Of a stretch of 64,000 nt of DNA, positions 24,113 to 35,244 are shown one piece after another. The DNA lies in NCBI GenBank assembly GCA_016758965.1, contig JAEPRB010000150.1:37351-101350 (forward strand). Reading direction: 5' to 3'. The DNA is from Circinella minor. Lineage: Eukaryota > Mucoromycota > Mucoromycetes > Mucorales > Lichtheimiaceae. Both the position numbers and the translations under genes were made by a program. Position 1 is the stretch's first letter, and every line of letters begins with the position of its first letter. The notes beneath the pieces were generated by a model. That model made no database searches. It was not told where the DNA came from and saw only the letters and a program-made list of their open reading frames with translations.

Positions 24113-26570
24113 ATGGATTTAGTAAAAGCTGTTCAACATTATGTGGACAAAATGATTAATGAAGTACCTGGTATGAAGGCACTTTTACTTGATACAGACA
24201 CAGTAAATATTACCTTTTCTTTTTCCCCGGGTTTATCATCAATCCTCTTCTCATGCATAATATAACTTCATGTTTCTACTTTGTTTTTATTAGACACCAA
24301 TTGTATCATTAGCAACAACCCAATCCTCCTTACTTACTAAAGAATGTTATCTTATTGATCGCGTTGATAATCGTAATCGCGAAAAAATGCGACATCTTAA
24401 ATGCATATGTTTTTTACGCCCAACACCTGAATCATTACGATATTTGATTGACGAGTTACGCGAACCAGCATATGGCGACTATTATATATGTATGAAGAAC
24501 GAGAGACTACTTTTTTTTAGTATATATATGTATATATATGTGTGTGTATGTGTGTGCATATTTGATATTAATTCATATTATATGTATAGATTTCAGTAAT
24601 ACTTTACATAAATCTGATATTGAACGACTAGCTGAAATCGATGAGCATGAAGTAGTACGAGAAGTCCAGGTAAATGAAAGGTCATACATATAGATAGCTG
24701 AATATATAGATGACGATTTTTTCAATGATAGTAACGACACCTTTATATATAAATATTCTTAGGAATATTTTGGAGATTATCTTGCTATCAACTCGGATTT
24801 ATATTCATTGGGTATGGATCCACGTGATCTTTTTGGTGAATCCATTACTAGTTGGAATACAGATGCGTTTAAGCAATCGGTACGAGGCATATGTTCCGTA
24901 TTATTAAGTTTGAAGAAAAAACCGGTTATTCGTTTTGAAAATGCAAGCCCAATGGCTATGCAACTTGCCCAAGAAGTTCAGGTACAAAAACAGACACAAA
25001 CAGAAGGAACGGTGGATGTTGTAGGACTAAGGACTGTATTTTCTAATTTATTGTATTATATAGAAAAATATCCAACGTGAAGGTCAACTATTTGATTTTA
25101 GAAGACCTGATACCCCACCTGTGTTACTTATTCTTGATCGTCGTAATGATCCTGTTACTCCTCTTTTAACACAATGGACATATCAAGCCATGGTGCATGA
25201 TTTAATTGGTATTCATCATGGCAGAGTAGATTTGTCCAATGTTCCAGATGTTCGTAATGAGCTCAAGGTATGCTATCGTTATTGTTATTATTTGATAGGA
25301 CGAAAGAAAATAAGTTATGGGTTGAGTGGACTATAGTAAACGAACAAAAAAAAAATATATATAGGAAATTGTCTTGTCAGCAGATCAAGATCCTTTTTTT
25401 AAAAAGTCCATGTATCTCAATTTGGGCGATTTGGGCGCTACCATTAAGCAATATGTAGATGAATATCAATCCAAAACGAAATCTAATATGAATATTGAAT
25501 CTATTGCTGATATGAAACGATTTGTTGAAGAATATCCCGAGTTTCGTAAATTATCTGGAAATGTTTCTAAACATGTTGCCCTTGTGAGCGAATTGAGCAG
25601 ACGGGTAGCACAAGAGCATTTGCTTGAAATTAGTGAATTGGAACAAGGTTTAGCATGTAATGAAAATCATAATAATGACTTATCGGTAAATATATATATA
25701 TATATCATTTCTTAATTTTATTACTCATATATGTATCTGTCAAGTGTATACATGTCCAGTTGTGCTCATTTATATATATATATGTGTGTGTGTGTATAGA
25801 AAATCCAAAAAATGTTGGAAGATCATAATATATCAGATGATGCCAAAGTACGATTGGTGCTGCTTTATGCTTTACGATATGAACGAACACCTAATAATGC
25901 AATTAAATCATTGCTTAATATGTTGGATCATGTTGGCGTTAGTGAAAAGAAGAGTGCAGTAAGTATGACTGGGTTTTTATGTCCAAATATTATTTTATAT
26001 CTCCTTTATTAACAATAACCTTTTTTTTAGTTGGTTGCCTCTATTTTAATGTATGCTGGTTTCGGTCAAAGGCAAGATGATTTATTTTCAAATCAGACAT
26101 TTTTATCTCGTGGACGAAATGTATTGAAAGGATTAAAGGGTGTTGAAAACGTTTATACACAACATACACCCCAATTAGGGGAAACTTTGGATATGCTAAT
26201 TAATGCTCGACTCAAAGAATCCAGTTATCCATTTGTTGGAGGACAATCCCCCGGAATCCGTGAAAGGTAAGCCCGACTATAATATTGTATAAAATGGCAA
26301 GGGGATCGATATAATAAATCTAACCCGTTTCTTATACTGCCAACTATTATAATTTATAGAGCCCAAGATATTATCGTATTTATTGTAGGAGGCGCAACAT
26401 TTGAAGAAGCTCGTTATGTTGCACAATTAAATGCAGGAACTCCTGGTGTTCGTGTTGTACTAGGAGGAACGACAGTTCATAATTCAACAAGTTTTATGCA
26501 ACAGTTAGACGCTGTAACTCAAAAAGGGATGAGTTTATCTTCTGCTGCTCGAAGACTTGGTCATCAATAG
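24113..26570 (+). CDS. VPS45: Sec1/Munc18 protein VPS45
   Basis: SM protein that binds syntaxin-type SNAREs (Tlg2/Pep12 class) and drives fusion at endosome and trans-Golgi. Nine exons (24113-24202, 24294-24489, 24590-24669, 24763-24981, 25064-25267, 25365-25685, 25800-25958, 26031-26266, 26360-26570) give 571 residues, the usual size. Diagnostic blocks are 'PGMKALLLDTDT' near residue 18, 'YFSNTLHKSDIERLAEIDEH', 'LLILDRRNDPVTPLLTQWTY' near residue 220 and 'DIIVFIVGGATFEEARYV' near the C terminus, followed by the 'GGTTVHNSTSFM' motif. These distinguish VPS45 from Sec1, Sly1 and Vps33. It converges on eIF6. Confidence 0.95.
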
Positions 26571-26773
26571 ATGATTGGATCCGACAACGATAAAAAAAGT
26601 TATTTTGCTTATTTTTTTTATTATCATGATAAAATGATCTAAATGTATATTACAAGAAAATAAACAATAAAAAAAGCAGAAAAAGAAAGGGATTATGATG
26701 CAATTTTTCTTTTGTTTTGAGATAAAAGTGAGTTGTGTTAATATAAAGTGGTTTGTGTTATGTGAGTGTATGT

Positions 26774-26808
<35 letters not shown>

Positions 26809-26927
26809 TGAAAAAATGGGATAATGAGAGAAATTTGTTTATGAGAACATATTATTATATATTTATAAATATGTTTTATAAATGAAAAAAATATTATTAA
26901 TGATAAATATGAGGGACGGCAAAGCAT
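26571..26927. other. Convergent 3' spacer with (GA)n tract
   Basis: Shared 3' region of VPS45 (+) and eIF6 (-). A pure GA dinucleotide run of about 14 units lies at 26777-26804. Its complement produces a Ser-Leu repeat frame on the minus strand that is not a gene. Confidence 0.8.
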
Positions 26928-27877
26928 TTATGAGTAAGTATCGACCAAGGTATCACGAAGTTCGTTAACAATAGCAGTAGGTTGAGCATCTTGTAACTTG
27001 AAAATACTTTCCATAACGCTAAGTTCAGTCGAAGTAGTATCCATACCAGCAAATGCAGACCAATCATTGACGACACAACCAGCACCAATAACATCCGAAC
27101 CACGGTTAACAGTACCAGCAACCAAGGGGATTTGAAGCAAAGATGACAATTCATCTTGATCTTGGATGGAAGTACGAGGGTGAACCAAACCACCTTGATT
27201 ACTCAAAGCACAGTATGATCCAACCAATACGTTATCGGCCACGGTTTGTCGGAATACTTCCACTTGTAAAGTATCTGCGATAATTTCTTCTGTTTCTCGA
27301 TCAATATCTGGGTGGCAAAGAGCGACATAGTCGTTACAAGCAATCACATTGCCCAAAGCTGAAAGACGTTCTTCTACACGCTGTACGGCAACGTTGTCAG
27401 GCAATGAATTGCGCAAATGTTGAAGTTCCTGATCGGTGGTAGTGCTAGGTACCAATAAACCATTCTTATTACCGGCAGTCAAACGTCCAACAATACGTGT
27501 GCCAGCAATCGATGTGTGAATGACAGGAATAACATCACCCAATTCACCTTCAAATACACTAACAAAGATGATATAGAAACGAATCCATTTGTTATTTTAA
27601 TGTTTCCATTCCTTTCCAATAATATATTGCTTTATAATAACTAATATGTATACCCCGATCAACGATTACTAATATTTACCTGTAAAAATTTTCTGATCCT
27701 CCTAATGCGACAATACAATAAGAGTTTGTAAGGCGAGAAAAGACGCCAACTTCGTTGCTGTTTTCAAATTGTGCACCTAAGAAAATAAATAAAAAGAAAG
27801 GATAAGTATAATTAAATTAGAGAAGATCGAATATTAATAATAAATTCTTATTGTTATAATAACTTACGGACAGCCAT
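26928..27877 (-). CDS. TIF6: Translation initiation factor eIF6 (ribosome anti-association factor)
   Basis: Binds the 60S subunit, blocks 40S joining and is needed for 60S biogenesis in nucleolus and cytoplasm. Three exons on the minus strand (27877-27868, 27776-27680, 27558-26928) give 245 residues, exactly the family norm. The start '[20 protein letters not shown]' matches eIF6 without gaps, which confirms that the first coding exon is only 10 nt long. Other family blocks are '[19 protein letters not shown]', '[19 protein letters not shown]', '[14 protein letters not shown]' and '[16 protein letters not shown]'. A TATA-like TTTATAAA lies at about 27936-27943 on the reverse strand, near 60 bases upstream of the ATG. 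Confidence 0.97.
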
Positions 27878-29609
27878 AATAAAATAGTGCAGTAAATAAG
27901 TTGATGAAAAAAACGATGGAAGTTTCTGGCCGGCTTTATAAATGAATTTTTTTTTCTTTTCTGTTCCGCAGCCACATAAAACCTTTTTTTCCTTCTTTTG
28001 TTGCTGCGGTGCTGGGTTCTATGCTTGGAAGCGGGGATTGAGGTAGTTCAAGTTTTTAATAGGTCCAACCATTTGTTGGATGTTAGCCTAATTGACGACT
28101 ACGCCACATTTTAAGTTCCTATTGATTAACCAGTGCTTAGGGCATCTGTAACTATCCTGCATAAAAGGAAAAAGGAACATTGATTAAATTCGATGTCTTC
28201 TCCGTTGTTCCAAAGACATCGTATATAATAAAAAGAAGACCAATTTATTCAATATGATACTATAGAAACCGACACAGCGTTTCTATATCTGTGTGTTGTT
28301 CCGGAGGGTGATACGTAAGTGGACAATAAGTGTTGCAATATCATGTTAAAAATAAACATGCTATCTTTTGAATGCATTAATTGTAGAATTATTACACATA
28401 ATATTCAAGACTCCCTCGATGGTATCGTATACAGCAACGTCATACAATCAGAGAAAATATTGTGTTTAATGTATTGTTATCCTGAAAGCTATTCAAAAAT
28501 AATATACGTAATTCGAAATAGAAGGACTGGTTCCTATAAAATATGAATGAGCGAGCTTTCACCTTTTTCTTCTTCTCGCGTGTCCTTCTTTGTTATTACT
28601 ACACATTTCTTGGCATTGATTTCCTGATGTCAACATGCCATACTTTTCACCAATATTGAGATACTCCAAGGTTTTATTCCTGAATACTATATACACAGTA
28701 CGTACGTATCCTACCGGGGAAAGGAAAAAAAAAACTCAAATAAACTCATTTGAGTGATAATTACCAGCACATATTATATATGTATATTTTTACCTGATTT
28801 GGATATACACAAAAGGAAGAAAAAAGGAGTGCGATAAAAAAATATTTATATATTAAGCATAAACCCCAACCAAGGTATACAAATATAGATACAAACTGTA
28901 AAAGAAAAAAGCGAAGTAAAAATTATGCTTTTCTTTTTTAGTAGGTAAATGAAATGTACAGTCAAGTACAGAGTACAGATACAAGTATCAAACATGATAA
29001 CAATAATAGATACTCGTATCATATCAGTCAGTTACACACTCTTCTTTTGTAGCAGTAAAATATCTTCGTAGTAGACGTAGAAATACTTGATCTTGTTTCT
29101 TTGATCCTTAAAATTTTTTTCAATGCTATTTATATATTGTAGCATGTTTATAACGAATTACGTAATAATCAGAAAAATCATATATTCGTACGTGGGTGGA
29201 AGAGGAGAACTCAAACACTCAAACAAAAGACAAAGAATAGATCCATTTTTTGAAGAATGTAAAATTGGTGGCAGCAAGCACCAGTAATAGAAAATATATA
29301 GATTGATAAGAAAAAAAAGAGGGCCCAGCACATTATTATGTATATATTACGAAAAAAAATTTAAGGACGCTTGTTTGAAAACCATTGTAATAAATAGACA
29401 CTCTTTTTAGAAATTCAAGAAAATAAAATGCATAATAATAGTTGGATTAAAGAAGCAAAAAAATATAAGAGTGACAGAAAGAAGGGGTAAAAAAAGCGTT
29501 TTAAAGATGTTGCATGAGGAGGAGGGGGTAAGGATAGGGAAAGTGATGAAGGGAAAAAAAGTTTAAGGATCTTTAAATTAATATCCAAATAATAATAAAT
29601 AATAATATT
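27878..29609. other. Gene-poor spacer with two adjacent hairpins
   Basis: Upstream of eIF6 and downstream of the RasGEF gene; no coding exon is supported. Two perfect 9-bp inverted repeats lie close together: 28191-28199 with 28213-28221, and 28261-28269 with 28279-28287. The rest is AT-rich with A runs and purine-rich stretches near 29510-29560. Confidence 0.5.
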
Positions 29610-32600
29610 TTACAAGCCAGATTCCTTTAATCTTCGGGCAATAGTATCTTCTCCACGCTCACTAGATAGAAGTAAATATAACTTGGGTTTAGAATATCAT
29701 GATGCTACAACAAAAAACAAAGAAAAATATATATTAGGGTCTATTCAATTAATCAAACTTACCGAGGCTCCAGTTGTAAACTCATATTATACAACGTTTC
29801 TTCATCTCTACTTGATTGTAAATGAGTTTTGATAAATTCTTGCATGTCAGGAACAGCCTGTAAAAGATATGGTGTTGACTGGTATTGCTGTAATTCACGA
29901 ATAACTTCAGCGGTTTTCATCCGTTTTGCAAAATTGATTAAATGATTAGACTTTTTCAAAAAGTTACTGTTACCGTCTTCGATAAATGTGAGGTCCTGGA
30001 GGTAAATACCGAGGAATGGAATACAAGGTGGATTTACTTTATGAATGATATCTCGATATTCAGTGAAATTCTTATTGGCACCCATTAATCGTCGTATACC
30101 AGTAAGTATTTGTGTTGTGCGCGCATTCATAAGCTAATTTAATAATTATAGTAGACATTAATACTCCATACGTATACGAGGAAAGATACGAGTAAAATAC
30201 AGATTCTAAACGGAAACTTACCTCCCATGTGCGTTTCATACGACCAATAGAACTGTTATCGAAGGCAGAAAGGATAGCCATACAAGTATTGTAGTTATTG
30301 AGTAGACGACATTTCTAAGACATAATTTATAAAATATATAAATAACTGCATACGTAAATACGTTTTTTGCATCTTCTCATGCCTTATTTACCTCTGCAAC
30401 AACAATCCAGTGCTTCACAACTGCGGCTCTCTTTTTCACTTCGTCTTTACTCAAGATGGAATCTGTTACCCACGCCGTTACTTGATTTGAATACTCGATA
30501 GATGCTTTGACGTTAGCAGCTACATTCTCTGAATCACCTTTGCCCCAATTCTTGTCAAGACATTCCACAGGTTTAATTCGGCTGTAAAGTTTGGAATCCA
30601 TTACGGTCAATTGTCGTGCCAATTCCAAAGGATCAATATCCAAAAATCGTAGCCGTTTCATGTTCTTGGGTAAAATAGGCTGTGGCATATCCGAAGCGCG
30701 CACATTTAACGTCATTTTTTTAATCTGTCCTGCATCATCTGTATCCATACGCTTTTTAATAAGCTTGATCAATTGTTCAGCACCAAATTGCATGGATTCT
30801 CGAACAATATTATCAGTAAACCTGTATAATATTGATAACATAGGCCTATCTTCTTCTTCGTTGTAATAGTGTTCTAACCATGACTTGAGCACGTTAAATA
30901 CCCTGTATTTTTTAATGTTTGTTTCAGATTAGCAAAAAAAAAAAAGACTTTCCCCTTCCTTTTTGTCTGAATGAACTAAATTAATTAATAGTTAGTTAGC
31001 ATACCGAAGTCGAACCAGTTTAAGTTTTTTTTCTTGCCAAAGTTCAAGTTCCTCTTGTGTTAAATCCCCTGGCGGCGGTAAGGTATATCGTTTAAATAAT
31101 GCATCAAATAATTCTTGAGATGTACAAAACGAGCGGTACGTGAGAAGAAATGTGGTGATAAATTTGGAATCTATATATGGTTGCAACAATACAAAAAGTA
31201 TATTAATAAGCCGATACGTAAGCATATTGGACAAAAAATACAGATAAAAAAAAGTATATACCGAGTTGATCATGTTGAGTAAGTCTTTGGACAAGTGCAG
31301 AAACTGTACCGCCTTTGACATTTCCTTCCATGTTAAAAACAATTTCATTTGAATTGTAATCTGAACCAAGGTAATCAGATCGGTCGGTAGTTTGTAAGTT
31401 CGCACTCGTTGCTGTAGATGGTATGCTGGTAGGGCTTGGTACGCCTGGTGTACTTAAAATTGTATCTCGACGGCGTGATGCGGCAAGGGTATCTTCTCCA
31501 AAAAACTTGGCAAGTTTGTCGTTTGGTTGCTGGCGAGATTCTGCAAAATCTTCAATTGCCGGATCATTACGATCGAACGTATTATCTGCCGTCGGTTGGT
31601 TATTAGCTAATAATAATCGTCGCTCTTCATCTATATCATCAAGACGACTCATTCTTGGGTTGTTATTATTAGATAAGGGAAAAGGTCGTACATAATCTAG
31701 GGATGGTCGACGACCAGCGCCGACTGTTTCCCCTACCGATTGTCGTGTTGTAGTTGCTGATGAAGATGTAGTAAGGACAGGTACTCCTTTTGTGTTGGGT
31801 TCCAAAGCAGCTTGACGACTAATACTGCAGATATCTTGAACACTCAATTCGATTGTTTTAGCACATGTTTCTATCCGCTCAAATGTAATTATTATATTTT
31901 CGGCTGCAATATCTTGATTGGTGATGCTTTGGGACGCGATGAACAAGGAGCCCATGGCATTATGAATGGATTGTTTGGAGGCGTTGAATCGAGTTGTATG
32001 ACCTAAGTGACCAACAGTGATATCTTCCACCGAATTTAAAAACTGACTCGTTGTATTGCTGAGATTACGAAATTGCGCGACCAACAGTGGTGTTGTAGAT
32101 TGAATTTTGGCCAAAATAGTGGCATCATCAGCTACGGTAAATGCTTCACGAGCACTATCCATAAATGAGGATATCGCACCATTCACATTATCGGCCAAAA
32201 CAAGAAGTGTTGTCATGACATCGGGTTTAGTACCATTCATTCCAGTTGTTGTTCGCCAGCGTGATGGCGATGATCCTTCTCGTAAAAGTTTCGGTTTGCT
32301 GTCATGAACCTCAATTCGCATTTCTTGCGCAATCGTCAAGAAATTACGAACAGCCATTAAAACTTCGTCGGCATCAATTTGTAATTTTCCAATGGCTTCA
32401 GCGGGCGGCCAAGCACCTGAAGCTACCTTGGCAGATAAAACGAGTTTAGCGAGTGCTGCAAGTAGTGCTCTATGATATGTTTTTAATTGCTTGTTACTTT
32501 TGAGATAAGGAGAGCTTTCTTTATCTACTGAGTTTGAGACATAGAGAAGAAGTCGAATATGTTGAACCACGAGTAATGCATCTTCGCGAAAAAGCCCAAT

Positions 32601-34322
32601 TTGCCCTTGTTTGACAGATCCCTTCAAGTTACGAATAGAATGAGCAATAAGTGTAGAAAGTTGACTCCAGGATTGTGGTATTTCTGTCTTGCCTCCACCA
32701 TGGCCACCCAATGTTGCTAAACTAAGTCGCACATCGTCCGCATTTCGTTTTTGTGGTGAAGCAGGTGTCAACTAATAAATGAAACAAAAGTACACAATGT
32801 AAGATTATTTATTCATTGTATTCCAAACAGATGCACATAATGCCAAGAAAAATGATTAAATTAAAAAAGCAAAATTACCAGGGCCCCGGTTTGAGCGTCA
32901 ATATGATCTAAAGTCCATGTTGTTTCATCTGTAAGCAAGTTGCAAAAATAATCACGGCCCTTGGGAGTTGATTTTCGTACCCAATTTGGTGGAAGCTAGT
33001 TATATTTTGTGATTTGATATATAAGTATAAATGATCATATTAAAGAATATATATGTGTGTAAAAAAAAAAGGGGCAGGGGAGAAGGAGATATGAAAATTA
33101 CTACATGTGAAGACAAGAACTTAATAAAAATAAAATTAGTATTATATTACTTTACCTGATCATCATTACCAGACGTCCGAACACTCGGCAGAGAATTAGA
33201 ACTTGATGTCCCTGTTCCTGCACTGATAAAGCTTTGACTGTCAAAAGTACTACTGTTATTGCCAAAACCACTTCTTAATGAACGTAATTGTTTTGATTCA
33301 TCAAATTCATCTTGGCCGTTATTAAACCCGCTGCCGACACCCGGGACAACCCCACTATATTCAATGGATCGATAGTTTTCTGAAATCGGAGAAGAAGCAG
33401 CCCCAGGTAATCTGGGTGTAGGAGTATCTGTTGGAGCAGAATACCGCATTTCCTTGGTTACTACATTATAATAATAAACTTCAGAGCCATCTTCGGTCGT
33501 TTGTAATATCCAATCAGAACGTTGTTCATGGACAGGAAGCGATTGCTGGCTTTGTTGATGACTTTGCTCGCTTGTAATTGTAAAAACATCAGATGTTGCT
33601 AGGCTTAATCTAAGATGCTTTTGTTGCTGTGGAGGAGGAGCTTGTTGATATTGTATATGGTCAGTGGGCTGTTGATGTAATTGTTTACTTTGTCGATGTG
33701 TATGCCGCTGTGTCCAAGTTGGATCTTGATGATGATGGTGACTATGCTGTTGCTGATTACTATTCCAAATTTGTGCTTCCTAGAAAAAAAATGTAAAGGG
33801 AGAAGTTATATTTTTATGGGGGGAGTTGATTCAAGGAGTTAAAAAAAACATTTATATGCTTGGTTATTATTATTATCTTGAAAGTAGACCCCATTCAAAA
33901 ACAGTATATCTACCTTTAAGTGTGATGAATCATTGAGCACATTGTTACTATGATGATGATTATTAGTATCCTCAGGAATAACTTGAACATAGTTACTTGG
34001 AAACCAGCCACGCTTCCCGTTGCACCTAATAAAAGGTTGTCCCAAAATTAAATTGCACAACCCCACCGAAATTATAATATAAGTGTCTCGTCTTTTCCAG
34101 AATCAAGGTACAGGAATAAATAAGATATATACAAATAAAGAAAAATGTATCGTATTTTATAAATACAATTATATATCATATTTACCAGCCGTCCCACCAA
34201 CCCGAGTCAAGTTGTGCTAAAACCTCAATGACAGCGCCTTGTTCGAATGACAATGAAGAAGCGTCAGTTGAAACATATGGATATAATGCACATACCCGAC
34301 AAATCACATCGTTTGAACTCAT
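29610..34322 (-). CDS. Cdc25-type Ras guanine nucleotide exchange factor with SH3 and WW domains
   Basis: Activates Ras by GDP/GTP exchange at the membrane. Ten exons on the minus strand (34322-34186, 34025-33914, 33779-33156, 32995-32879, 32771-31262, 31170-31005, 30902-30392, 30314-30222, 30133-29763, 29661-29610) give 1230 residues. Domains in order: SH3 at about 8-68 ('ALYPYVSTDASSLSFEQGA', 'GWWDGW', 'GWFPSNYVQVI'); WW-like at about 170-200 ('WILQTTEDGSEVYYYN'); a second WW at about 292-325 ('LPPNWVRKSTPKGRDYFCN'); a long central region; RasGEF_N from about 810 ('VKGGTVSALVQRLT', 'FITTFLLTYRSFCTSQELFD'); and catalytic RasGEF from about 975 to the end ('DIDPLELARQLTVMDSKLYS', 'PPCIPFLGIYLQDLTFIEDG'). 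A His/Gln-rich linker lies between SH3 and the first WW. It is a Cdc25/Ste6/Sos-class factor. Confidence 0.93.
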
Positions 34323-35244
34323 ATTTCTCAAATAATATTTAATCAGCCGAGTGTTGAAAGGGAGAAAAAAAATAGAGTTTAAAAGTTATAGTACAATTCG
34401 TTGTAAAGAGCAAAAAAAAAAAAAAGAAACAATTATTTTTTACAAATTGTAATGTCGGTGAAAACACGTTTGAATGTAGCTGATCGGAGTAAATGAAAGA
34501 GGAGTAAAGGAAGGGAAGGGAAGGAAGGGAAGGGAAGGAAGGGAAGAGAAGGAAGGTTGCCTTGTTTTTTACGGTAAGAAAATAAAAAAGAGAAGAGAGA
34601 AGGGAGCAAAAAAAAAGTAGCAATAGTAAAGAAAGAGCAATAACTAACTAAATAAGCAGGCAAACAATCAGGAGAAAATATGAGACTATACCTACTCAAC
34701 CCATACACCACCAGGAGGGAAAAAGAAGAAACAGCCCAAAAAAAAAAAAAAGCGAACGCGCGAGGATAATAATCACCATGGAGTTATTAGAATCAAGACA
34801 AAAAGTTAATAAGTGAAATGGCGATGGTTGTACAAGATAATTGTACCTTTTCCTTTTTTAAACTTTTGGTGTTATGGAAAACTAACTCGAATTAAACTGG
34901 TGTACAAAATATAAATAAAAATGAATAGCCAGTGTTATTTATGATAAATTTTATGCTAAAGAAAAAGGTAGGTAGTGGTAGAAGAGGAGGAGCGAGAGGA
35001 GAAGATTGTTTTGCTGTTGTGCGTATAGAAAACAAGCAAATTGGCTAACAAGGAATAACAAATAAATAAACTCAATAAACATATCTCAAGAAAATGTAAT
35101 ATATAACACAGTCAATACAGTATAGAGGGGGGGGGAAATAGAGGTAAATGAAAAATAAAACTACCAAAATAATTATAATTGAATGTAAAAACCCACTAAC
35201 TCGACCGGCGTGTCAGTTTTAAGAATATAGTAAAAAGCTTAATT
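34323..35244. other. Intergenic region with purine tract
   Basis: Promoter and leader side of the RasGEF gene and 3' flank of the CDP-DAG synthase gene. A GGAAG/GGGAA satellite-like purine tract covers about 34508-34556, which reads as a CT-rich tract on the RasGEF coding strand. A G run (GGGGGGGG) lies near 35125. No gene is seen. Confidence 0.6.

Noticed and set aside
26535..26927. 130-codon frame on the minus strand with a Ser-Leu repeat
   Set aside because: It is the translation of the (GA)n tract and AT-rich 3' spacer between VPS45 and eIF6; no family features.
27990..28190. Possible tRNA or snRNA upstream of eIF6
   Set aside because: A TTCAA-like word is present, but there is no B-box consensus, acceptor stem or anticodon arm that fits.
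31203..31261. C-terminal 20 residues of the long RasGEF frame
   Set aside because: They are intron read-through; a GT donor at 31261-31260 joins CTC-G to the exon starting at 31170, restoring the RasGEF_N domain.
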